This document shows positions 1 through 6,460 of a stretch of 6,504 nucleotides of DNA, piece after piece. Below the pieces are notes generated by a model that searched no databases, had not been told where the DNA came from, and saw nothing but the letters and a program-made list of their open reading frames with translations. How positions within the stretch are numbered: the first letter of the stretch is position 1; each line of letters begins with the position of its first letter. Source of the stretch: Candidatus Sulfopaludibacter sp. SbA3 (GTDB lineage: Bacteria > Acidobacteriota > Terriglobia > 20CM-2-55-15); NCBI GenBank assembly GCA_945861845.1, contig CAMAWS010000200.1:1-6504 (forward strand), in the 5' to 3' direction. Made by a program: the position numbers and the translations under genes.

Positions 1-2118
1 TCCGGAAATGGAGTCGCGGCGCTCGTTGTAGACCACGAAAATATCGCTCAGCGGCCGGTGGATGATGTTAAACCGAACGTTCGAATTCCACTGGTGCGCG
101 CTGCTGTTGTACTGGATCAGCGAATTCAGGAACACCGAAGTCGAGAAACCGTATTGCACGCGCGTCGACAGAAGGTTGGTCTTGAAATGACCTTCGGGCA
201 AGTTAACGTTGTTGTGAGTATAGGAAAATCCGCCCGTCAATTTGTAGTTATGCCGCCAGGTGGCGCCGGCGCCGTATGTGTGGTTATAGCCGGCGTAGAA
301 CTCTCCGACAGTCATCCTCACATTTCCTGAAAGCCTGCGGCTGTTGTCGCTTCGCGCGCTCAGGAAATATTCATTGAACTTGTACGTGCCCACGGGGATC
401 GGCCGGGCTTGAGACGAGATTGTAAATGGCTGAGAAAGGTATTCCAGCAGCGGATTCTTTCCGAATTCCATGAACGCTCCGTCCTGGAAGTTGATGGCGA
501 CGTGGTAGCCGTTGTACTTCGCCTCGACCCGTCCTTCGCGATCAAGCACGTAGTAATACTCCCAGTGGGGGCGAATGGTACGAATGACCTTGCGCCATGC
601 CGCAGGCCGGATATTGTATGCGATACGCCCGGCCGTCTTCCGTATTCCCAATCGCGGCACATAGCCGACTTCGTTCTGAAAATTTTCCTGGATGGACGTG
701 TAGGTAGTGTCGGCTTCCCACGTGTTGTCCTGATACTGGAAGCCAAAACGCCCGGCAAGGTCCCTGCCAGCTATCCGTGGGCCCATCGCTTTGGCAATAT
801 ACGCATTGACATTCAAATTCCGGCCGATCCGGATATTCGCATCGCCACCGGCCACCCGGTTGTAATAACTCGAATCGCGAAGTTCTTTGTTCGCGATTAT
901 GAATCCGATATCGGAATTGGCAAAAATGTTCTTACGCACGCGGCCGACCGTGAAGTTCGTCGAAGGGCTCGCCCCTTTTTCCCGCTGCTGAATGTTAAGC
1001 AATCCGATTGCGAAACCGCCGGCACGGCCGGTCAGGCGCGTCCCGCCCAGGATCGGGATGGCGTCCGCGTCGTCGGATAATCCTATTCGGCGGCTGTGAA
1101 ATAAGATCATGTCCGACCCCTGGCGCCCACCACCACCACCCACGTTGGAACCAAACTGGAATATTCCGGAGTTCTCGAGGAAGAAATCCCGCTTCTCCGG
1201 AAAGAAGAGGCTGTAGCGGGTCAGATTGATCTGTTGCTCGTCCGCTTCCACCTGCGCGAAGTCCGTGTTGTATGTGAAATCCCATGTGAGTCCCGAAGTC
1301 AGGCCATACTTGACATCAATTCCGGCATCACCGTCGTAGTCGGTGCCCGTGGTTCGGGCGTTCCGGGCCATGCTGGAAACCGCGTATGGTTTGATCCGGA
1401 TATTCGATCCCGGCTCGATACCCTCCAGGCCTTCAAGCGTGCCGGCCAGCGACACCCGTTGAATGCCATAGATACGCGGAACCGGAGCCCAATAACTGTC
1501 TTCATTGCGCCGGCGGAGGTTGCGCTGGAAGTTGATGCCCCAGGTTTGGACCGCAGTTTTGGGGAATTTCAGTGTCTTGAACGGAATGGCGATTTCGGCA
1601 ATCCATCCGTCATCAACGATCCGGGCATTGACGTACCAGACGCCATCCCAGTTGGCGTTGATCTCGCGCCCTTCGTTAGCCATCTGGGCATCCCATTTAG
1701 CGCCGGCGGCATTGGTGGCAAACTGGTAGGCGTTGCGCTCATCGTGAAAAGTATCCAGCGCGATGATGACGGAATCACCGGCATCGTAGATAAAGTCTTT
1801 CCGTAACTCATTGATTATGACCCGGTCTACTTCGGAGTCTTTGGCGTAGAAAGCCAGGTAGAGGTTGTCTTGATCGTACAGCACTCGAACTTCGGTTTCC
1901 TCGCTCGCAGGCCGCCCTTCGGCAGGCTCGTTCTGGATGAAGTGGCTCGCCACCGGCGCGTTCTTCCACGCCGGCTCATCGAACCTTCCGTCGATCATAA
2001 TCTCCTCGGATATTTTGACGGCGTTCAGCTTGCGCTCGAATCGAGCGGCGGAATAGTCGATTGTGATTCCGCTTCCGTTCTGTCCGAGTACAAGCAGCAA
2101 GGCGAGGAAAGCAGTCAT
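1..2118 (-). CDS. Secreted/outer-membrane protein: CBM9-like domain plus DUF5916 (3' end cut by window)
   Basis: An open frame of 706 codons starts at ATG 2118 and is still open at base 1, so the C-terminus is missing. My translation shows a short hydrophobic N-terminus (about residues 3-11). A CBM9-like beta-sandwich follows at about 32-230, opening with IDGRFDEPAWKNA (42-54). The DUF5916 region follows, with its highly conserved stretch at about 280-326 (NTDFAQVEADEQQINLTRY, then FFPEKRDFFLENSGIFQFG). The rest is rich in alternating polar and aromatic strands, as in an outer-membrane beta-barrel. The visible end (about RPLSDIFVVYNERRDS) resembles the last strands of the family, so probably only a few tens of residues are lost. 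The start is fixed by an in-frame TGA at 2125-2127 and by GGAGGG upstream. Family members are predicted surface or outer-membrane proteins; no enzymatic activity or ligand is established, and sugar binding should not be assumed from the CBM9 name. A run of five glycines (about 327-331) is coded by a GGT-type triplet repeat at 1126-1143. Confidence 0.9.
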   Translation of the reverse strand, partial: MTAFLALLLVLGQNGSGITIDYSAARFERKLNAVKISEEIMIDGRFDEPAWKNAPVASHFIQNEPAEGRPASEETEVRVLYDQDNLYLAFYAKDSEVDRVIINELRKDFIYDAGDSVIIALDTFHDERNAYQFATNAAGAKWDAQMANEGREINANWDGVWYVNARIVDDGWIAEIAIPFKTLKFPKTAVQTWGINFQRNLRRRNEDSYWAPVPRIYGIQRVSLAGTLEGLEGIEPGSNIRIKPYAVSSMARNARTTGTDYDGDAGIDVKYGLTSGLTWDFTYNTDFAQVEADEQQINLTRYSLFFPEKRDFFLENSGIFQFGSNVGGGGGRQGSDMILFHSRRIGLSDDADAIPILGGTRLTGRAGGFAIGLLNIQQREKGASPSTNFTVGRVRKNIFANSDIGFIIANKELRDSSYYNRVAGGDANIRIGRNLNVNAYIAKAMGPRIAGRDLAGRFGFQYQDNTWEADTTYTSIQENFQNEVGYVPRLGIRKTAGRIAYNIRPAAWRKVIRTIRPHWEYYYVLDREGRVEAKYNGYHVAINFQDGAFMEFGKNPLLEYLSQPFTISSQARPIPVGTYKFNEYFLSARSDNSRRLSGNVRMTVGEFYAGYNHTYGAGATWRHNYKLTGGFSYTHNNVNLPEGHFKTNLLSTRVQYGFSTSVFLNSLIQYNSSAHQWNSNVRFNIIHRPLSDIFVVYNERRDSISG

Positions 2119-2128
2119 TGTGTGTCAT

Positions 2129-2134
2129 CCCTCC
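2129..2134 (-). promoter_or_regulatory. Ribosome binding site of the DUF5916 gene
   Basis: GGAGGG on the minus strand lies 10 bases before ATG 2118. The spacing is slightly long but acceptable. It decides the start: the nearer ATG at 2128 is in another frame, directly abuts the GGAGGG, and opens a reading frame with no family features. Confidence 0.6.
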
Positions 2135-2147
2135 AAACGAAGCGTGG

Positions 2148-2153
2148 ATTATA
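2148..2153 (-). promoter_or_regulatory. Candidate -10 box (TATAAT) for the DUF5916 gene
   Basis: A perfect TATAAT on the minus strand lies in the 84-base gap between the DUF5818-like gene and the DUF5916 gene. Transcription would begin near 2141, giving a leader of about 23 bases that contains the GGAGGG site. No convincing -35 hexamer is seen 16-19 bases upstream (CAAGCT at 17) and there is no extended -10 TG. The box would therefore need an activator or an alternative sigma factor, or it is a chance match. Read-through from upstream is the alternative. Confidence 0.4.
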
Positions 2154-2202
2154 TGGCCACCGGGAAAGGAAGCTTGACAGTACCCCGCAAGGGAGTCCCT
2201 GG

Positions 2203-2529
2203 TCATTTTGCCGCTGAGATGGAGTCCACCTGGATCATTTTTGTGCCGGCTTTGAGCGTGCCCGTAACCGTTACCATTTTCCCCGCGAACGTTTCCGCTT
2301 TTTCCTGATCGCTCAGGAAATAGACGTCATTGCCGTCAAACAGGACAAACTGAGCGCCATGCGCGTCAACGCAAGCAATGGTGCACTCGGCGTCATTCGA
2401 TCCCATTCGCATTCGGGAATGATCGGCCAGGGCGCACATGCTGTCCGTAATAGCGCCCGTGAACGTTTGGTTGCTTTGCGCTGAGGGCCACGCTGCAATT
2501 AACAGAAGGCTGAAGATGAGAGACTTCAT
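2203..2529 (-). CDS. Small secreted protein, DUF5818-like
   Basis: This is a complete 108-residue protein. Residues 1-19 form a typical signal peptide: Lys2, a hydrophobic core of about 4-13, and probable cleavage after the Ala-Gln-Ser stretch. The mature part is about 89 residues. It begins with QTFTGAITDSMC, carries Cys32, Cys49 and Cys53, and ends in a beta-rich stretch (GKMVTVTGTLKAG, 83-95) resembling a small OB-like barrel. I recognise this arrangement (a T-G-x-I-x-D-S-M-C motif, then E-C-x-x-x-C, then V-T-V-x-G-x-L) from small exported acidobacterial proteins usually labelled DUF5818. The label is from memory and should be checked. The role is unknown. No Shine-Dalgarno sequence is visible before ATG 2529; the start is chosen because it gives the signal peptide. 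The gene lies 115 bases after the 182-residue secreted protein gene and 84 bases before the DUF5916 gene. Confidence 0.85.
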   Translation of the reverse strand: MKSLIFSLLLIAAWPSAQSNQTFTGAITDSMCALADHSRMRMGSNDAECTIACVDAHGAQFVLFDGNDVYFLSDQEKAETFAGKMVTVTGTLKAGTKMIQVDSISAAK

Positions 2530-2550
2530 ATCGGATTTGCAAATGCGGCG

Positions 2551-2570
2551 CCAGCCTTACACCAGGCTGG
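2551..2570 (-). promoter_or_regulatory. Perfect 7-bp hairpin 21 bases upstream of the DUF5818-like start
   Basis: CCAGCCT and AGGCTGG form a perfect 7-bp stem around a 6-base loop (GGTGTA as read on the minus strand). No T-run follows, so it is a poor intrinsic terminator. In an mRNA coming from the gene upstream it would sit just before a start codon that lacks a ribosome binding site, so an effect on translation or mRNA stability is possible. Chance in GC-rich DNA is the main alternative. Confidence 0.3.
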
Positions 2571-2587
2571 TCACGGCCGGCTCGTGA
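2571..2587 (-). other. Short 5-bp hairpin, directly adjoining the 7-bp hairpin
   Basis: TCACG and CGTGA pair around a 7-base centre that itself contains the palindrome GCCGGC. It directly adjoins the 7-bp hairpin at 2551-2570 and the larger hairpin at 2588-2619, so three potential stems stand in a row in the 115-base gap. No function can be assigned from sequence alone. Confidence 0.2.
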
Positions 2588-2619
2588 GGGCGCCACTACC
2601 GTTTTCGGCTGGTGCGCCC
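2588..2619 (-). terminator. Candidate terminator-like hairpin after the 182-residue secreted protein gene
   Basis: On the minus strand, outer arms GGGCG and CGCCC enclose CAC/GTG and CCG/CGG pairings with an AAAA loop, plus one bulged base and a small internal loop. It begins 25 bases past the TAG at 2645-2647, the usual place for a transcript end. No T-run follows, so it is not a canonical Rho-independent terminator. It may instead protect the 3' end of the mRNA or only weaken read-through into the DUF5818-like gene, for which I see no clear promoter of its own. Confidence 0.3.
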
Positions 2620-2644
2620 CCGCTGTCTAATTATGGCAATGGCA

Positions 2645-3193
2645 CTAGTGACCGGGCGTCATGAGGTGGGCAGCCGAAGTTCCGGCATTCATAATCCAAA
2701 CCCCGCCCTTGCTCGCATTGTCGGGTAAACCGAGTGACTGAGTGGTCGCGCCCGGCATTGAGATCGTCACGTGCATGCGGGCTTGCTCCTGGCTGGGACC
2801 GGTCATGTTGTAGAACACCGATCCAAACTCGGGTTTCGTCCAGGTTCCGGCCTTCTCCGAAGCTTCGAAAGCTGCCAGCCGCTCCTTTGGATCGGCGATC
2901 TTCTCGATCTTGAGGCTCTGAGCAACCCGCTCCAGGTTGGCAACGCTGGTGCACTCCACTGAGAATGGCTGCTGCCCGGCCGGTACGGGCCGCTCGTAGC
3001 AGACCAGGCGGTTGGTGCCCGCCTTTACTGTCTCGTAAGTCAAGTCGCTCTTCCACCTGATGACCGTCGCCGCTTCACTCATCTGTCTTGGGGCGGCGAG
3101 CAGGGCCTTCGCAATGGCTGGATCTTGCGTTTGCGCGAACGCGCTGGCCGAAAGCGCCAGCAGGATAAAAATAATGGGTGTCATACGTTTCAT
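2645..3193 (-). CDS. Secreted protein of unknown function, 182 residues
   Basis: This is a complete gene from ATG 3193 to TAG 2645. Residues 1-20 are a clear signal peptide: Lys2/Arg3, a hydrophobic core of about 6-17, and an Ala-x-Ala cleavage site before QTQDP. The mature protein has only two cysteines, Cys65 (in LVCYERP) and Cys81 (in VECTSV), likely to form one disulfide if exported to the periplasm. A helical, charged middle (about 85-115) is followed by PEFGSVFYNM (121-130) and a Gly/Met/His-rich tail, GGVWIMNAGTSAAHLMTPGH (163-182). I recall similar uncharacterised exported proteins from Acidobacteria with the same ending, but no named domain or activity. No catalytic motif is evident. 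The start is supported by GAGG seven bases upstream and a promoter 78 bases further up. The next gene encodes another small secreted protein in the same direction. Confidence 0.85.
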   Translation of the reverse strand: MKRMTPIIFILLALSASAFAQTQDPAIAKALLAAPRQMSEAATVIRWKSDLTYETVKAGTNRLVCYERPVPAGQQPFSVECTSVANLERVAQSLKIEKIADPKERLAAFEASEKAGTWTKPEFGSVFYNMTGPSQEQARMHVTISMPGATTQSLGLPDNASKGGVWIMNAGTSAAHLMTPGH

Positions 3194-3200
3194 TTTGTGA

Positions 3201-3204
3201 CCTC
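3201..3204 (-). promoter_or_regulatory. Ribosome binding site of the 182-residue secreted protein
   Basis: GAGG on the minus strand stands seven bases before ATG 3193. This favours ATG 3193 over the in-frame ATG at 3184 (residue 4), which would also lose the positively charged start of the signal peptide. Confidence 0.65.
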
Positions 3205-3270
3205 GAATTCATTCGCTTGGGACTTGCGTGCTTCGCGATTTACGAACCTTAGTTCCGGCGATTGGGGTGG

Positions 3271-3299
3271 AGTATATCGGTCGAGCTCGATTTTGTGAA
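3271..3299 (-). promoter_or_regulatory. Sigma70-type promoter for the secreted-protein gene(s)
   Basis: On the minus strand, TTCACA (3299-3294; five of six consensus bases) and TATACT (3276-3271; five of six) are separated by exactly 17 bases. Initiation would fall near 3264, giving a leader of about 70 bases to ATG 3193. The promoter lies in the 141-base gap after the ileS stop codon, so the downstream gene need not depend on ileS transcription. It may also serve the DUF5818-like gene. A TTGACA seen nearby (about 3312-3307) is 30 bases from TATACT and does not fit as its -35 box. Confidence 0.6.
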
Positions 3300-3334
3300 T
3301 CTTTACTGTCAATCGTACCGTCGGGCATCCGAGC

Positions 3335-6300
3335 CTATGCCCTGGAGATGCCGATCCCGCAGGCCTCGCCTTCGATTTCCGATTGGGTCCAGTGCTCGGC
3401 GCCGTCACGCCCGGAAACGACTTGAGTGGCAAGGGTCTCGGATTTGACGTACTCCGTCATGGCCAAAACGGCGTCGGCGACGCGCTGCGGTGCTTCGAAA
3501 TGGATGCGAATGCGGTCGGTGACTTCCAGGCCGGCGTCCTTCCGCAGGTTCTGGACGCGGTTCACGAACTCGCGGGCCAGGCCTTCGTTGATGAGCTCCG
3601 GCGTGAGCATGGTGTCGAGCGCAACGGTGAGCCCGTCGCCGGATTCGACGAGCCAGCCTTCCATGCTCTGCGCGCTGATTGTGACGTCCTCTCTGGAAAC
3701 AGTGATTGCTGTTCCATTGACATCCGTGGCGAAGGCGCCGTCCCGATCGAGTTGTACAACTTCGGCAGAAGACATTTCGCGGATACGCTTGGCGACGGAA
3801 TTGACCTGCTTGCCGAATTTGGGGCCAAGCTGCTTGAAGTTGGGACTCGCGGTCTTGCTGACGATGGGCGATGACTCATCCACGAACTCGATGGCCTTCA
3901 CGTTCACTTCCTCGAGAATCACGTCGTTCATCTGCTCGATCAGGTTCCGGACATCGGCGGATGCGGGAACCGCGATGCGCGAAAGGGGTTGACGCACCTT
4001 CAGATTTGTCTTCGCGCGCATCGAGCGGACAAGGCTGACGATCTTCTGGGCGACGTCCATGCGGCGTTCCAACTCCACGTCGATCAGGTCCTTCCGGCTC
4101 TCGGCCATGGGCGCCATGTGAACGGACTCCCAGGCTTCCCGGTGAGTGGCGTCCATCATTGTCCGATAAATTTCATCAGCCAGGAATGGCGCGATCGGCG
4201 CGGTCATCTTGGCGATTGCGGTGAGTGCTTCGAACAGCGTCTGGTAAGCGGCGGTCTTGTCGCGGCCCGGCTCGCTCTTCCAGAACCGGCGCCGATTGCG
4301 GCGCACGTACCAGTTCGAAAGCTGCTCTGTCGTGAAGTGGCTCACAAGGCGCGCAGCGCGCGTGGGGTCGTAAGACTCCATGGCGTCGAGGTAATCGCGA
4401 ATCGTGCTGTTCAGGAGCGACAGAATCCATCGATCGATATCGGGCCGTTCGGAGATCGGTACGTCGGGCTCGCTGTGGTCAAACCGGTCGATATTGGCGT
4501 ACAGCGAGAAGAAGGCATACGTGTTCAGGAGCGTGCTGAAGAACTTTCGCTGGACGTCGGCGACCGCATCCATGTCGAACAGTTTCGGCTTCCATGGCGG
4601 GCTCGACGAGATGAGAAACCAGCGCACCGTGTCGGCGCCATATTTGCCGATGACTTCGAACGGATCGACCGCGTTCCCGCGGGTTTTGGACATCTTCTGG
4701 CCGTTCTTGTCGAGGACCATGTCGTTGACGATCAGGTTCCTGAAACACGGCTCCTTGAAGAGAAACGAGCTGATCGCATGCAGCGTGTAAAACCATCCGC
4801 GGGTCTGGTCGACGCCCTCGGAAATGAAGTCGGCAGGGAAGGATCGCTTGAATGTCTCCTGGTTTTCGAATGGATAGTGCCACTGGGCGAACGGCATGGA
4901 ACCCGAGTCGAACCACACGTCCACCAGTTCGGGGATGCGCCGCATATCGCCGCCGCACTGGCATTTCAGCACGACTTCATCGATATAGGGTTTATGAAGG
5001 TCCAGCGGCTCGCGCAGTTGTGCGCCCTCTTTGCGCAACTCTTCGACGCTGCCGAAGGAGCGCTTTGCCTCGCATTCCTGGCACACCCAGATCGGGATGG
5101 GCGTGCCCCAGTACCGGTCGCGTGAAATCGCCCAGTCCTTGTTTTCTTCGAGCCAGTTGCCGAACCGTCCCTCGCCCGTCTCCGGTGGATACCAGTGGAT
5201 CTGCTTGTTGTAGGCAATCATGTCCGGCGCGTAGTCAGTCGTGCGGATGTACCACGATTTGCGCGCGTAGTAGAGCAGCGGGGTTTCGCACCGCCAGCAG
5301 TGAGGATAGCTGTGCGTGTAGGTTTCCTTCTTGAAGAGCAGTCCGCGCGACTTCAGGTCGGCGGTGATTTCGGGATCGGCGGCCTTGAAGAATTTTCCCG
5401 CGTAAGGGCCTGCCTCTCCGATGAATTGTCCCCGGGCGTCGAGGGCCTGGATCATCGGCAGGTCGTGCTTTCTCGATGCCTGGTAATCGTCTTCTCCGTA
5501 CGCGGGAGCCATATGAACGATGCCTGAACCGTCAGTCGTGGTGACGAAATCGCCGGCGATCACGTACCACGCCTTCTTCTCGACAGGGAAGTAACTGAAC
5601 CACCGCTCGTATTCCTGGCCGACAAGGTCGGCGCCGCGCATGCTCGCAACAATTTCGGCGCCTTCGGGAAGCACGGAAAGACGCTCTTTCGCGAGGATCA
5701 GGAACTCTTCTTTGAGGCGGACTTTTACGTATTCGACGTCCGCGCCGACAGCAAGCGCGACGTTGGAAATCAGCGTCCACGGGGTCGTCGTCCAAACGAG
5801 AAAGTACGTGTTCTCTTCGTTCTTGACCTTCGCCTTGACGTAGACGGAAGGGTCCTGAGTATCGCGATATCCCAGTGAGACTTCGTGCGTCGACAAAGGC
5901 GTTCCGCATCGCGGGCAATAGAGTTGGATCTTGAAGCCCTGGTAGATGAGGCCTTCCTTGAAGTAGCGATCCAGGGCCCACCACACCGATTCGATGTACT
6001 CGTTTTCACACGTGATGTAGGGATGCTCCAGGTCGATCCAGTAGCCCATCCGCGCCGTGAGGTCTTCCCACATCCCCTTGTATTCGAAGACGGATTTGCG
6101 GCATTCGGCGTTGAACTTCGCGACCCCGTAGGTTTCGATCTCGCCCTTATGTTTCAGGCCAAGCTTCTTTTCGACCTCGATTTCCACCGGCAGGCCGTGC
6201 GTGTCCCAGCCGGCCTTGCGATGCACCTGGAAGCCGCGCATGGTCTTGTACCGGCACACCAGGTCCTTGATAGTCCGGGAGAAAACATGGTGAATGCCAG

Positions 6301-6460
6301 GACGGCCGTTAGCGGTTGGCGGACCTTCGTAGAACGTGTAGTCCGGGGCGTTCTTACGAGATTCGACGCTCTTTTTGAAGAGATCGTTCTGTTTCCAGTG
6401 GTCGAGGATCTGCTTTTCGAGGTCGGGCAGACTCACTTTGTCCGAGATCGGCTTGAACAT
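3335..6460 (-). CDS. ileS: Isoleucyl-tRNA synthetase, type 2 (IleRS2), with GxHH signature
   Basis: This cytoplasmic class I synthetase charges tRNA-Ile with isoleucine using ATP and edits mischarged valine. The complete 1041-residue protein matches the family in length. The catalytic Rossmann core opens with EGPPTANGRPGIHH (45-58) and WDTHGLPVE (85-93), and its second signature is KMSKT (589-593). The CP1 editing domain shows WTTTPWTL (223-230) and HMAPAYGEDD (316-325), which includes the conserved editing aspartate. Two likely zinc knuckles are Cys182/185 with Cys388/391, and Cys460/463 with Cys500/502. The helical anticodon-binding domain covers about 640-800 (NWYVRRNRRRFW, 716-727), followed by a DUF5915-type C-terminal domain. 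The GRPGIHH arrangement and that C-terminus mark IleRS2, the eukaryote-like form generally insensitive to mupirocin. The usual HxGH is rearranged to Gly55-Ile-His-His58. The start ATG 6460 gives the normal N-terminus (FKPISDKVSLPDLE). No Shine-Dalgarno sequence is visible. Confidence 0.98.
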   Translation of the reverse strand: MFKPISDKVSLPDLEKQILDHWKQNDLFKKSVESRKNAPDYTFYEGPPTANGRPGIHHVFSRTIKDLVCRYKTMRGFQVHRKAGWDTHGLPVEIEVEKKLGLKHKGEIETYGVAKFNAECRKSVFEYKGMWEDLTARMGYWIDLEHPYITCENEYIESVWWALDRYFKEGLIYQGFKIQLYCPRCGTPLSTHEVSLGYRDTQDPSVYVKAKVKNEENTYFLVWTTTPWTLISNVALAVGADVEYVKVRLKEEFLILAKERLSVLPEGAEIVASMRGADLVGQEYERWFSYFPVEKKAWYVIAGDFVTTTDGSGIVHMAPAYGEDDYQASRKHDLPMIQALDARGQFIGEAGPYAGKFFKAADPEITADLKSRGLLFKKETYTHSYPHCWRCETPLLYYARKSWYIRTTDYAPDMIAYNKQIHWYPPETGEGRFGNWLEENKDWAISRDRYWGTPIPIWVCQECEAKRSFGSVEELRKEGAQLREPLDLHKPYIDEVVLKCQCGGDMRRIPELVDVWFDSGSMPFAQWHYPFENQETFKRSFPADFISEGVDQTRGWFYTLHAISSFLFKEPCFRNLIVNDMVLDKNGQKMSKTRGNAVDPFEVIGKYGADTVRWFLISSSPPWKPKLFDMDAVADVQRKFFSTLLNTYAFFSLYANIDRFDHSEPDVPISERPDIDRWILSLLNSTIRDYLDAMESYDPTRAARLVSHFTTEQLSNWYVRRNRRRFWKSEPGRDKTAAYQTLFEALTAIAKMTAPIAPFLADEIYRTMMDATHREAWESVHMAPMAESRKDLIDVELERRMDVAQKIVSLVRSMRAKTNLKVRQPLSRIAVPASADVRNLIEQMNDVILEEVNVKAIEFVDESSPIVSKTASPNFKQLGPKFGKQVNSVAKRIREMSSAEVVQLDRDGAFATDVNGTAITVSREDVTISAQSMEGWLVESGDGLTVALDTMLTPELINEGLAREFVNRVQNLRKDAGLEVTDRIRIHFEAPQRVADAVLAMTEYVKSETLATQVVSGRDGAEHWTQSEIEGEACGIGISRA

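Noticed and set aside
409..1080. A 223-codon open frame on the plus strand, antisense to the DUF5916 gene
   Set aside because: The minus strand encodes conserved DUF5916 sequence throughout this stretch, and the plus-strand product resembles no known protein.
1126..1143. A triplet repeat (CCA/GGT type) coding for five glycines
   Set aside because: It is too short to be a convincing slippage or phase-variation tract, and a triplet change would keep the frame. It most likely encodes a flexible loop.
826..1406. A 14-base direct repeat GATCCGGATATTCG at 826-839 and 1393-1406
   Set aside because: Both copies are in-frame and encode the same short strand peptide Asn-Ile-Arg-Ile in the DUF5916 protein. 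Chance reuse of codons in similar beta-strands explains it.
1234..1806. A 190-codon open frame on the plus strand
   Set aside because: It is antisense to the CBM9-like and early DUF5916 part of the large secreted protein, so it is a shadow of that gene.
3307..3312. A consensus TTGACA on the minus strand just after ileS
   Set aside because: No -10 hexamer lies 15-19 bases downstream of it; TATACT is 30 bases away and pairs better with TTCACA at 3294-3299.
3190..3432. An 80-codon minus-strand frame bridging the end of ileS and the following gap
   Set aside because: It overlaps the ileS C-terminus in another frame, has no ribosome binding site or domain, and spans the promoter of the next gene.
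3989..5125. A 378-codon open frame on the plus strand, antisense to ileS
   Set aside because: It lies wholly inside ileS, whose protein is unmistakable. The predicted protein has no recognisable domain, and long antisense frames are common opposite GC-rich coding DNA.
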